From Fragilariopsis cylindrus CCMP1102 (lineage: Eukaryota; Bacillariophyta; Bacillariophyceae; Bacillariales; Bacillariaceae): a stretch of DNA of 64,000 nucleotides. The stretch is from assembly GCA_900095095.1 (NCBI GenBank), contig FMBT01000359.1, positions 124,001 through 188,000 on the forward strand. Reading direction: 5' to 3'. The position numbers were made by a program, and so were the translations under genes. The notes under the pieces were generated by a model. That model was not told the DNA's origin. It searched no databases and saw nothing but the letters and a program-made list of their open reading frames with translations. Positions 51,201-62,697 of this stretch are shown piece by piece (positions within the stretch are counted from its first letter, which is position 1; every line of letters starts with the position of its first letter).

Positions 51201-53499
51201 CCATTCCCCATTGCAGTACGTTTCATTTGAATTGATTCTAATTCATTTTGATTGTAATCTAAAAATCCAATTTTTCCAGTACTATTAGACGTTCCAAGGT
51301 GGTAGAACGCGTAATATTTCAATTTATGAGTGAAGTGATAATTATCTGGTGATAATACTGTACCACTAGATAATGGGGTATATAGTACGGGCCACTCCAT
51401 GATAGAGCCTTGGTCAGACAAAATTTTAATCACGCCTTCTCCCAACGCTTGGAGAGTTGTGCTTGTCTCATCGTCGGAGAATACCCCAACGTCTTGTGGG
51501 AATGCGAATTCGGTATAGTTGTGTATGATATCAATCGTGTCAGTTGCGAGCAGTTAGCTCCAGTATCACCCTGTGCGTTGATTTCCGTGGTATATTGTAC
51601 TTGTTCTCTCTTACTGAATATTTCATTCCCATCGTCATCGTTTGTATTGGCTCTCCTATTTAGCTTTTTGATTCTAAATTTTACTCGTACTGATTTTCGA
51701 TTTGAAGTTGACTGTAATTTAACTGCATTGATATTAAATGATTGTCCGTGTGTTGAACCTAGGCTGTCGGCCGGCGTGTACGCGGGAGTGAGGTCTGCTG
51801 AAGTGATTGAAAAATTTGATTTTGCTTTAGTCGCGCCGACCAAACTTTGATATGCCTTGCACGTGTTGTATCGATATTCAATCGCGTTGATTATATAAGC
51901 TCCTGTCTCATGCATTGTTCTCCCTCCATATGTATTGTATCGCGGATGATGTCCGTGAAGTCTGTTACAGTTCGTGTACTCTTAGTGTTAATTATAAGAC
52001 GTGTATCAATTTTCTGTTCGTTTCCCGATTCATGATTGTTAAGTATCTGTTGTGTATTACTGTTCTGTTTATTTTCGTTCCCACGTGTTTTTGTTAAGGA
52101 ATCTTCAATCGTGTTTGTTGGTTCTTGTCCGCATGGGGGATTCGTCAATACTTTACAAACATGTGTCTTCATCTCCGATTCGGAATTTTCATTGATTTTT
52201 GATACTTTTTCAATCGTATTCATTGGAGTTGTCTTAGTTGATTCCCGTGATTGCGTCTCCAGATTTTCCACGCTCTGATTTTTCTGTTTTTCCTGTACAA
52301 TTCTACGTGTTACTGGTAGGATTGTTGGTTCTTTTTCCAGATATTCATTTTCATTTCCATATTATTGATTTCATTACAAATATTATTTTCATTACAAATC
52401 TTATCTTTACAAACTGATTCAGTTATAATCGATTGAATTGATTGACAATGGCTTTCCTTTCGTTATTCAACTGGACAATGGTATTGTTCGCTGCTTGTTG
52501 TTCCTGTAGATCCTTTGTATGGGCTTCGACAAAGCAGTAGTTATGATTGTTATGGTTGATGTGGTGTGGTACGTCTTTTGATATCGTTTGTTGTTGTTTT
52601 TGTTTTGATACTTTGTTGATGATTATATTCCCCTTATTCTATTATCTGATGGTGACGATGGTATATGTGGTGTTTTCTTGCGTACAGGCTGTTCCGATCT
52701 CTCGGGACAGCATGTTTGTCACTCTTCCTCTTCGTCGTCCTTAGTCCATTCCTCACACTCTTCTCTTATTGCCTCGTCTGATGCATAGGTTGGGAGTGAT
52801 CTCATGACCCTGTTGATCATTACTGGACGATTTGATTTGTAATACTTATCTGCATTGGTATCGTAAGTTTCCTTATTTGTTGTTGCGAATTTTGTTGCGT
52901 GTGATATTTGAGCTCCGATTCTGCATATCTGATCACCTATACTATGTCCTGCCATCTTACAACATGCACATTGTTTCTTGTTGCGTAGGGAGTATCTTGG
53001 TTCCCTTCCTCGAGTATCCATTCTCTTTTGGTTTTCCATCGAATGCGTTGATCGACAAGGTGTTGATCTTGTTATTGGATGTGTTGGGGTAATCTGCAAA
53101 TAGGTCTGCCAGACCTGTTGTCTTCCAAGTGTTGGGGAGGGGTTTATTTGGATGTGTGAGGATCCATTGGTTGAAGTCTCCGCTCAATTTCGTTGCAATT
53201 GACGTATTGTAAGATTGAAGTGCTTGATGGAGCATTTCTTGTGATTGTTGAACTTCCGAGTATATGGTGTTATGCTCATTTCATGAGTTGCTACCGATGT
53301 TTGTAGTTCTACTACATATGCACTTGGGGTCATTGTTTTGCTCCAGGTTGGTCCCCATCCTTGTGTGGTGGTTTCATGAACGTACATGTCCTTCTCATGA
53401 TGGCATATAGTGCTCCGTACCCATTGCGTTCCTCATCGAATGGACTGATATGTCCAGCATCGCCAGGTTTGGTAATTGGTATAATGACCTTAAGTCTTC

Positions 53500-56000
53500 T
53501 CATGATTGCATGGCTGATGGTGGAGATGGTATTATCGTTTTCATTGTGCATTGGTGGTAGGCATGACCTGTCGGTGATAGGTGCTTTAGTTTGGTGAGTG
53601 GGTATGTCTCTATGAGGCAGTCATCATACATCTCGTTGTACAGTTGTTTTGCTTGTCCATCGTTACCATCTTTGCTGGAATACAATGTTTGTGCATTTGC
53701 ATGGTGCCAAACCTTGTATGATTTCGAGATGTGTCCCAATCTCTTAGTCTCTGCCAGTGCTGCTTCCTCTGCCTGTCGGGCTTTTCGTGCTGCTTGTTCT
53801 TGTTGAAAACTTCTGTTTGCTTCTGGAAATAGACCTCTATATTTTCCTGTATCTCCAGTACCTGTATCTCCTGTACCAATGTCATCCTCACCCATTGTCT
53901 CATTGTACGATTTCTCTTCCTCTGTAGTTGGGTCCGTTCCGGTTGTGCTTGGTGTTCTGTTCAAGTTGGTTCGCGTCCAGTCTGTTGCCTTGTCTACGTT
54001 GGTATGCATCCATTCTGTCGCGATTCGATCCACTTCTTTTCCAAGATTGTTGGTGATATCTCCTACGTTGGTGTTCATCCACTTCGTCGCGATTCCATCG
54101 ATTTCTCTCTCAAGTTGGTTTGTGATATGTTCGATGTCTGTTGCTGAGGATGCTACTTCTCTGATATGATGGTCGATTGTATCATTATCCTTGAAGAAAT
54201 CTAATGCGAAATCCATCAATGAATCGGACATTTCCTGTGGGAATGTCTTGATGTAGGCTTTGATTTGATCTTGGATTATCTGTCGAAAATCTGGTCCGTC
54301 TACCAGAGATGTTATTGCAGCCTTTGATTGATCTTCTATCATTGCTAATGTAATGACCAAGTCATCCGTTGCTTTCTTGGTGAACTCTGCTAGTTCTGTC
54401 TTGGTTGCTATGGACTGTGTTCGATTTTCCACGATGATATTTTTCCGGCTTTCCTTATTAATTGACCTTGCCATATCACTCAGTCCTAGAATGGAGCTAT
54501 CACTTGCTGATTTGATTCGTACTATGGCATCTTTCAGTGCTGTTTTGATTCTCGTTGGATCTAGTTCCTCTGGGGACCATTGGAGATCTTGTGCTAAGGC
54601 ATCCTTGTGGTTTTGGAGATCTTGTACTAGTGCATCCGTGTGGTCAGTTAACTTCTGTGCTAGTTTCTTTGCACCCAATCGCATGGCTACTGCTTCTCCT
54701 GCCGTTAGTTGTCTGGATGTTGTTATGAGTTGCATGGCTACTTGTGCTGCTTCCAGATGATCTGCAAGAACTGATGTGGCCGTGTCCACTTCTGCAATTG
54801 TTGTGGTTGCTTCATCGATTCGGTTTGTGACTTCATCTATCTTTGAGGTGAGTTCCAAAAGTTTTGATTCAGCATCTTGTAACATCATTTTGTTATTCTC
54901 ATTTGATTACCCGCACTCTCTTCCATTCGCATCATTCGGGTGATGGAATCAAGGTGTTCTTGGGTGTTTCTTACTTCCATTTCCTTGTATCTCACTTCCA
55001 TCTTTCTATTCATCATTTCTTCCATCCTCTTATCGATCATATCTTCTAAGTCTATGCTACTACGGGATCCAAGTCTACTACTATCGTTGTTGCTATCCGT
55101 TCCAAGTACACTGGGGGTGTGGTTACTATCATTTAGTACCTCACTTTTGGTCTCCTCTTGTACTTGTAAGTATTCCTCTTCCTGTTGTTCTAGTCTATCG
55201 ATTGTATCATCCATTTCTTCCTTTGTATCATCCATTTCTTCCTTTACCGTATCATCATCTAATTCCTCTTCCTTCTCTACTTCTGATTCTTCTGCTTCCG
55301 AATCGAATAGTAATGATATGTTTTGCACTTCTTTTGGCAGTTTCTGTGGTGACTTCGAATTTGCCAGGCGCTGCTTTGCTTTGTATCGAGAGGTGTTTCT
55401 TCCATCTCTTTCTCTTGCTCGCTTGGCTCTCTGCTTGGCTTGCTTCACTGTCCATGCACTTCCGGTGTCACTGGAGTCAAGTTCAGTTTCCTCTGCTAAT
55501 TCCTTCAAAAGTTGTATCTGTGGTGGTGATTCAACGATTCGAGGTGCTTTACCTCTTCTCTCATACTGTGGCTCCGATTGATGTAGGATAGTATGAAGTG
55601 GTTGGGCGTAGTGGTATCTGCTTCTTGGCGTCCATGTCGGTGGGGTCCATGCATGTTGTGTGCTAAACATTTGCTTTATCAAGTTTTCGATGGCGATATA
55701 CTTTTGGTCTACATCCATCTCTTCATCATGTAATGTGACAAGGTGTGCATGGTGATCCGATTCTTCATACCTTGTCATTGGCATGAAGGGTTTTATCTTG
55801 TATGGGTCATCCTTGTAGGGATTGCTGTCGTTCAGGGGAAAAACTAGCTTTAGTGCTTCGATCTCCTCCTCTTTGATTCCATCATAGGGGATGAAATCTG
55901 TAGGTATTGTCCTACCACCCCTCGGTGGTGACATTGGCATTGTGTCCAATGTACTTGTCTGCATCTTACCTGACTTTCTTGAGTTCTTCTTCGCCATGGT
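53500..56000 (-). other. Copia gag-like region
   Basis: Part of the same fossil. Two long, overlapping-edge coding stretches: an N-terminal charged part starting MAKKNSRKSGKMQTS with acidic heptad-like repeats, and a coiled-coil part rich in DEVTNRIDEATTTIAEVDTA-type heptads. No Cys-His knuckle was recognised. Gag identity rests on position. Confidence 0.65.
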
Positions 56001-56247
56001 ACAAGTGTTGTAGAAATTTGTTGTGCTTTTATTTATTATTTAAGCGATTTTTGCAATTTTAATTCAACGCACGCGCTGTTTTGTATGCTTTTGGTACAGT
56101 TTTACGTGCACGAAACTTGTTTCGTAAGAATCTATCACCGATGTTGCTAATATCGATGTTACGTCGTTGTTGCTAATAACGAAACCCTGTTTTAACTTTA
56201 ATTATATTATCTTTTAACAGTGATAAAAGATATATGTTCTCATAACC

Positions 56248-56465
56248 TGTAAATGTATCTAGCTACCTAAGTTCACTAGACTGAAGACCTTCTATGCTAT
56301 TAACGTATGTAAATAGTGTTTATTAGAAGAGTGAGCTTAGTAGCTCTCTATGATTGGCTATATCTACTCGTACGGTGTATGTGTGGTCTGACCCTGGTCG
56401 GTCATACCCCTCATATGGTCTGTCCTGGTCGGTCATTCCATAGTGACACTCGCCTTACGCCTACA
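56248..56465 (-). repeat. Copia 5' LTR
   Basis: Direct repeat partner of 46969-47184. On the minus strand it is followed by GGTTATGAGAAC, which may be the primer-binding site. Confidence 0.93.
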
Positions 56466-59127
56466 TTAAGCGACTTAAATCCTCTGGATAAAACTAAGGA
56501 TAAAGGTTTACGACGTAGTTCACGACATAAACCCCTTCAAAACTTAAACGTTAAAGGAGTTACCACACTATTGACCCAAGTCAATAATACTGATATCAAC
56601 CATCCCACCAACCCACGGCCGTCTACCGCAACTCGTCAACAAGTCCTCAAGCAACGTGACACATCTATCAAGGAACAGCTAGATTCATTTGTCTATCTTC
56701 GAGAAAATGGGGAGAATGAATATCTTTTGGGAAAAGAATTTGAGTTTCCTCTTAAAGACGAAAATGGCAACGCGATACTCGGAGACGACGGCAAACCGTT
56801 GGTAGCAATAGCGCCCCCACCAAGTGATCTAGTAGGAAGAGTTTTCCTAACCAAACCCGACGAGAGAGGTGAAGTTAATAGAGCACGAGTTGTAGAACTT
56901 ATCAAAGACTTTGAAGGCAAAGTTGAAAAGGATATGAATCTAATCAAGTTCAAGCTAAACTATGATCACAGTTCCCAAGAAGACATCATGTCGTACAACG
57001 AAATTCTGGACTACATCGAAAGAGAACAGAACAATGAAGACGGACATCATTGGAAATTTCGTACTATCTTAGGACACGTACATACTCCTGTGGGACACAA
57101 GGATAGAATGGGGAGTGACTACAACGTCAGAACAGCTTGGGAAACGGGAGCAATTTCGGTCGAACCATTGGACTTCCTTGCTAAGGACATTCCTGTTGAT
57201 CTTGCTATCTATGCCAAGAAATTTGACCTACTAGAATTGGAAGGATGGAAACGCTTTAAAAGAATTGCTAACCGAGATAAGCATATTCGACGACTTGTGA
57301 AACAAGCCAAGCTACGATCCTTCCGTGTTACTCCTAAGTACAAGTATGGATTCTCTATACCGCGTAACTACAAGGAAGCCCTTGAGTTTGACGAAAGGAA
57401 CGGTAATCATAAATGGCAAGAAGCAAATGTATTGGAACATGCACAATTAACGGATTATGCAGTATTCAAGAACAAGGGAGAATTCCATGATGCAAAGATA
57501 CCAGAAGGTTATCGCAAGATCAAAGTTCATACTATCTTTGATGTGAAACACGATGGCAGGCATAAAGCTCGAGTTGTAGCTAATGGTAACCTAACGGATA
57601 CGCCACTCGAATCTGTTTACTCAGGTGTTGTTTCATTACGCGGATTACGTACATGCATATTCTTAGGAGAACTTAACGGCATGACCCCATGGGCTACTGA
57701 TATTGGAAATGCTTATCTTGAAGCAAAGACCACCGAAAAGGTATGCATCAAAGCAGGGCCAGAATTTGGGGAGCTACAAGGAAACCTTCTTATCATCGAT
57801 AAGGCTCTTTACGGATTAAGACTTAGCGGAAAAGCATTCAACATTTTGCTATCTGATTGTCTACGCGACCTAGGATTCTACCCATCCAAAGCAGAATCAA
57901 GTATTTTCATGAGAAAATGTCCTACAAGAGACGTGTACGAATATGTGGCCACATATGTTGATGACCTATGCATTGTTATGGAGAATCCTAGGGAGTTCCT
58001 AAACCAGCTGTCGTCAGCACCGTACAACTTCAAACTGAAAGGTTCAGGAGAAGTTAACTTCCACTTAGGCTGTGGATTTGAGAGAGACTCTGATGGAGTA
58101 TTATGTATGGACCCAAGCCGGTACATAGACAAGATGGAAGATGCCTACAAGCAATATTTCAAGGAATTGCCTAACCAGAAGCACAGATCACCGCTAGTGA
58201 AGGGAGACCATCCAGAACTTGATGTAACCGAGTTTCTTGACCAAGACGGTATTGAAATATATCAATCATTAATAGGAGCTATGCAATGGGCAATCTCTAT
58301 TGGACGATGGGATATACAATCCCGCAGTAATGAGCTTATCAAGCTTTAGAGCGCAACCACGAAAGGGACATCTTGAAAGAATCAAGCGTATCTACGGATT
58401 CTTATGCAAGTTCAGGCATTTCAAACTACGGTTTCGAGTTGATGAACCAGACTATTCCGGTATTCCACCAATGCCACCCTACGATTGGAGCCATTCTGTA
58501 TATGGAAACCCAACTGAAGACATCCCTAAAGATGCACCAACTCCACTGGGAAAACGAATCGTTTTGACCCATTACTTCGATGCAAATCTAATGCATGACG
58601 TACTATCAGGAAAAGCAGTTACAGGTGTAGTTCACTTCTACAACAAGACTCCCGTTGATTGGTATTCCAAGAAACAATCTACCACGGAAACCGCAACGTA
58701 CGGATCTGAATTCCTGGCATGTCGAACCTGTTTCGAACAGATCATAGATCACCGACAGTATCTACGATACCTTGGAGTACCAGTAGGAGATGAAGACTAC
58801 GCATGGGGAGACAATGACGCGATGATCAATAGTGCAACCATACCGGACGCAAAGTTACATAAACGACATAACATTCTGTCATTTCACTTTGTTAGAAGCT
58901 TAATTGCAAGTGGTTTCATTAACCTGCAACATATTAAATCGGAAAGTAATATTGCAGATATACTTACGAAACATTGGGGTTATCAAAGTACGTACGAATT
59001 GATCCGCCCAATCTTTCATTTTGGAGGTAACACGGCCGCATTATATTTTGATGATACATTAGAAGTCGATCGTCACATTACTGAATCAGAGTTAGCAGAA
59101 ATCGTTACGACCAATGGGGAGTGTTAA
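56466..59127 (+). mobile_element. Second Ty1/copia element, 5'-truncated and broken
   Basis: Plus-strand remnant of a different copia lineage, starting abruptly at the right LTR of the first element. It keeps the region after integrase (LRRSSRHKPLQNL) and reverse transcriptase: KVHTIFDVKHDGRHKARVVA, PWATDIGNAYLEAKT, KALYGLRLSGKAF and ATYVDDLCIVM, then RNase H with SKKQSTTETATYGSEFLA, KLHKRHNILSFHFVRS and an ADILTKHWG end typical of copia. Gag, protease and integrase are missing in this window. About one break interrupts the surviving coding part. The sequence is unlike the first element at protein level, so the two are separate families. Confidence 0.9.
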
Positions 59128-59927
59128 ATTATACATAGTACTCGATGTAGGAGTCATATGTCGTACATAAGCCCCGCGGAGTAGAAATACAAGCGCGATC
59201 AGATTAGTGAGGAGAAATGCACGTGTATGCATTATTGAGATAAAAGAGAACCGAAAGTTAGCTAAAAGCCAACATCGTACTGTTGGAGTTGAAGTAACCT
59301 TGTCGAAGCCGTTGTCGAAGCAATTGGAACCGAGCGCAAATAAGAGAAGTGCTTAGGTATATTTATACAAATCGGAACACGATTAAGAAGAGTGTCCGAA
59401 TACATAGAACACGATTATGAAGAGTGTTATACATATGGAAGTCGAACAGATGTCGATGTCCACCTTTGAACCGCTAATGCGATATATATGCATTGAGGCG
59501 AAGTGAGTTAGGAACAGAAAGTTGTATGCAGGGTTACTGGAAACCGCAATACTAAAATACGAAGAAAAGAGCAGAATTACCTCGATTACGAGAAATGAAC
59601 AATTACTGTCTTTTATTGTTGAGAAATTGTAATAACCATAGACTAAATAAACAAGTGTGTTAATAACAACTTTTGCGTTTGAACATCATCGTTAGTATCG
59701 TACGACGTTACTATAGATATATCTACAGAAAGTTACGCCATTCTTCTACGGAAGTTTCGCTGACAAGAAGGGATTAGATATCCTGGTAGAACAACCGTGA
59801 GTAGTCTTTCAATATAAGGGTCAAGAGTATCAACCCTTCCAGCTTTAATAGAATCTTACAAGACCGAAGAGTAAGACTATTATAATCCTGTTTCACCAAT
59901 CATCGATTGTCTGTGAAACGTACAACA
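59123..59927 (+). repeat. Possible 3' LTR of the second copia element
   Basis: The coding end overlaps GGGGAGTGTTAAA, which looks like a copia polypurine tract followed by a TGTTAA LTR start; a CA-ended candidate right edge is near 59927. Only one copy exists in the window, so the bounds are inferred, not proven by repetition. Confidence 0.4.
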
Positions 59928-60437
59928 TTGTATGTAGATCATGGAGAAATCATCATCCCCCCTGGCTGACCCAAACTTATTCAGGCCAGATCTACCTCAC
60001 CTTTTTACCCTTCCTGTGTGACAGGCTTCTATCTTTAGCATATTATTAGCTTTACATGTGGCATTCCTGGGTAATTCTATTCTCAGACTGAATAACTCAT
60101 CCAGTGCAACATACATTTTCAACTACTTGGTAGGATCCTTCAGGATTGTGTTTGTGTGTGTTTGTGTGTGTGTGTGTGTTTGTATGTGTGTATGATCTCC
60201 TTTTCCCTTTACTCTAGATTGATTGGTCTTCTTAATAGTAATTTAAGTTGTAGACTTCCATGTGGATAGTCATGCTTGTACAGTTCAATGTGAGAATACT
60301 ATATCGCATTAAATTGGTCAGCACTAAATATATCTAGTGGTACAGAATACAATAGTGAATCAATAATAATAATAATAATAACAATGGTAAAAGCTTAGCT
60401 ATTCAATCAGGTGCAATAATCACTACCCGTACTTTGG
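59928..60437. other. Intergenic with GT microsatellite, no gene seen
   Basis: A TGTGTG-rich tract lies at about 60148-60192 (TTTGTGTGTGTTTGTGTGTG type), and an AATAAT run near 60364-60382. No gene. Confidence 0.5.
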
Positions 60438-62697
60438 TCAGAAAAAATCAGTCTGATCAAGAGTTGTACTATTTACACTCCCACCATCAAACGAAGAAGA
60501 GGCACTACGTCTCATATCGCCCACGGGGATTGCAACTTTGGATTTATACTTGAGGTGAGGCAATTCGACCAGATCGGGATTTCTTAGTAATCGTTCGGGA
60601 ATCGGCAAGGAATGCTCAAGTGCTACTTCATCTTCTTCGCTCGATGAACTACCTGGATCGGAATTTTTCCTCCACGTATTAAGACTTCGTAGAGCTCGTC
60701 CGTTCTGATTGTGATCTGGAGTACGAAAATTTGCCATCTCTACTTCAAGTGAAGACGAAGGATGCCTCTTGTGGCCATTTGGCTGTATTGATAGTACTTG
60801 TAGCTCGTTTTCGTAATCATTATCGTCATCGTCATCATCGTCGTCGTCACCACCATTTTCAAATAGTGATTCATCCACAATGACCTCCTGGAGATTTTCT
60901 CCACGACGGGGAGAGTAGGATGATCGTCGACCACCCATACTTATGGGGATGCCGCTCTCACCAAAAAAGAAATGCGAACCCGATTGAACGCCGGATACTA
61001 TGTCGCCTTCATAATCATACTTACGAGGATTGAAGAACCAGCGTTGGCATTTGAAAATAGCATCAACCCAGCGGTTTCCCATCTGTTGACAGACTAATAA
61101 AACCATTAGAAGAGCCAGTACAACTAAAGAAAGGGCGAGGGTCCAATCTAAAGCATCCCCACCAGACCCAAAATCGGACACCATAGTAGCCGCGTTCGGT
61201 AGTTGGCGATTCATTTTGACAACATCCAGGTAGGGGCTTGCCAAATCCAACTTGTAGTAAGAAGACGAATCTCGAAATAAGTAAAATTCCGTGGTGACAG
61301 TCCCATTACTGTCGATGGAGGAGATTCTATACTTCGGGTCGGAAAAGCATTTAGCTACGATTGAGCTCATCATAGTTCCGTCACCACTCAACAAACTATC
61401 CATCGCTGCTTGGGATACTGCATTGGAAGTTGCATCAGCTGCAGCGAAAGCTGCGTCCGCAGCGGCTTGAGCAGCATCTGCAGCTTTTGTATCCCCTTCT
61501 GTGTGTGCTACAGTCTTTGCTTCATCCGCAGCCTTTTGAGCTTCATTCGCTGCATTTTGGGCCTTTTGTACGTTATCGTGTTCACTCTCTGTGGGTTTAT
61601 AGTTTGATTATCGATCGATGATGGTTGATTGGATGGCGCAGTAGTAGGGACTATCGGTATTATCGTTGATGATGTGTCTGATTTGAAACGTCTGCAGAGG
61701 ATTTAGAGAATGGCGGAGATAAAGATGATTCCTCTTGAGATATACTTGTGATCTCTTCTGATGAGTCGTCATTTTCTTCGTCATTGTCGAGTTGTGTAGC
61801 TGATTCTCCCTAACATTACTATCAATGCCAGGGGGATTATTTTCCATAAATTCTTCGCCTTTATTATTAGTCTCGTCCTCAGTTTCTGGCTCTTCTCTTA
61901 TGTCTTCCACAAGTCTATGCCCATCGTTGTTATCTGGGTCGTCCAATTCGTTTCCTTGATTACCGGTGAAATCGTCTGCATCCACAAGCTCCAGATCTTC
62001 TTCGTCTATGTTGGAGGATGAGTCATTATCGGATCCGGTATCGGTTGAGCTATCCTCTATTGGTACTGGTTCTGTAGTAGGCTGTTCTGAAAGTGAAGAA
62101 TATGATGGAAATGATCCGTAATTATTGGTTCCAATTGATTCCAGACAGGTGTATAGTCTTTGATAGAAAGTGGCTGCCCGATGAGTAACAGATTGATCGG
62201 GGGTAATCTTTGTGACAGATTTCGCATAGATACGCGCCTCGTAGATCGACGGAGGTAGAATGGGCTCGATCTCGACCCCTAGTCTGGCCAAATGCGACCA
62301 TACGAACCAAGTGAAGTCGGAACTAGACGAAGATCGTAATAGCTGACTTCCGTCATCAGAAAACACGGCAAACGGTTGGTACACTTTCCGTTTTTCTGCA
62401 TATTCCAAGGCTTCTGTCAGTAGCTTAGAGAGAACGACGCCAGTAATGCTTGCCATGAAATGTGAGCTCAAGAAATTTCTCCGTGACAATCTTTTGTGTA
62501 AAATAAACCTTCCCGGAATTGTCCCAAGCAAGGAAAGAAGAAGATTCCTCTTCTTGCACGATGGGCATGGCCTCGTCATTCAAAGAGGAACCTACTCGCT
62601 GTGGTCCATATTCTAAAGTTAGTTCCATGGGAGTTTTGGTATTGTACGGATTTATAAGGTCTGATCCTTTCGGTCGAAATCGAATCCCCAGCGCCAT
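60438..62697 (-). pseudogene. Acidic, Ala-rich single-TM protein, read in several frames
   Basis: Consecutive minus-strand segments look like one gene of unknown family. The start (ATG 62697, MALGIRFRPKGSDLINPYNT) runs to about 62440; a second frame continues with LLTEALEYAEKRKVYQPFAV, WFVWSHLARLGVEIEPILPP and an acidic Asp/Glu region; further frames give DNDEENDDSSEE (about 61700-61800), IIPIVPTTAPSNQPSS (about 61630-61670, a motif type common in diatom surface proteins), an Ala-rich AQNAANEAQKAADEAKTVAH coiled stretch (61400-61600) and finally a TM helix (LDWTLALSLVVLALLMVLLV) with a C-terminal cytosolic tail. Frame changes are near 62450, 61810, 61680 and 61600, each one base. Composition is continuous across them, so these are indels or assembly errors rather than separate genes. 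No enzymatic domain is seen; a cell-surface or secretory-pathway membrane protein is inferred. Confidence 0.65.

Larger units (their letters stand above)
46969..56465 (-). mobile_element. Ty1/copia LTR retrotransposon, complete-length but broken
   Basis: A fossil copia element of the diatom CoDi kind, 9.5 kb, read right to left. Both LTRs are present (216 and 218 bp, about 96% identical, TG...CA ends), suggesting fairly recent insertion. Order on the minus strand: gag-like region with coiled coils (about 53.5-56.0 kb), a spacer region, a protease region with a DTGANC motif (near 51.6 kb), the WHQRMGH gag-pre-integrase zinc motif (near 50.9 kb), integrase core (50.0-50.7 kb), and reverse transcriptase/RNase H (47.2-49 kb, with the QVDDF version of YVDD). 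Protease-integrase-RT order makes it copia, not Ty3. A purine tract GTGTGGGGAA precedes the 3' LTR. The coding part carries on the order of half a dozen or more breaks, so it is inactive. No matching target-site duplication was seen. Confidence 0.92.

Noticed and set aside
54353-55591. Plus-strand frames in the gag region of the first copia element
   Set aside because: Antisense shadows of acidic and Ser-rich gag-like coding sequence, with no protein family features.
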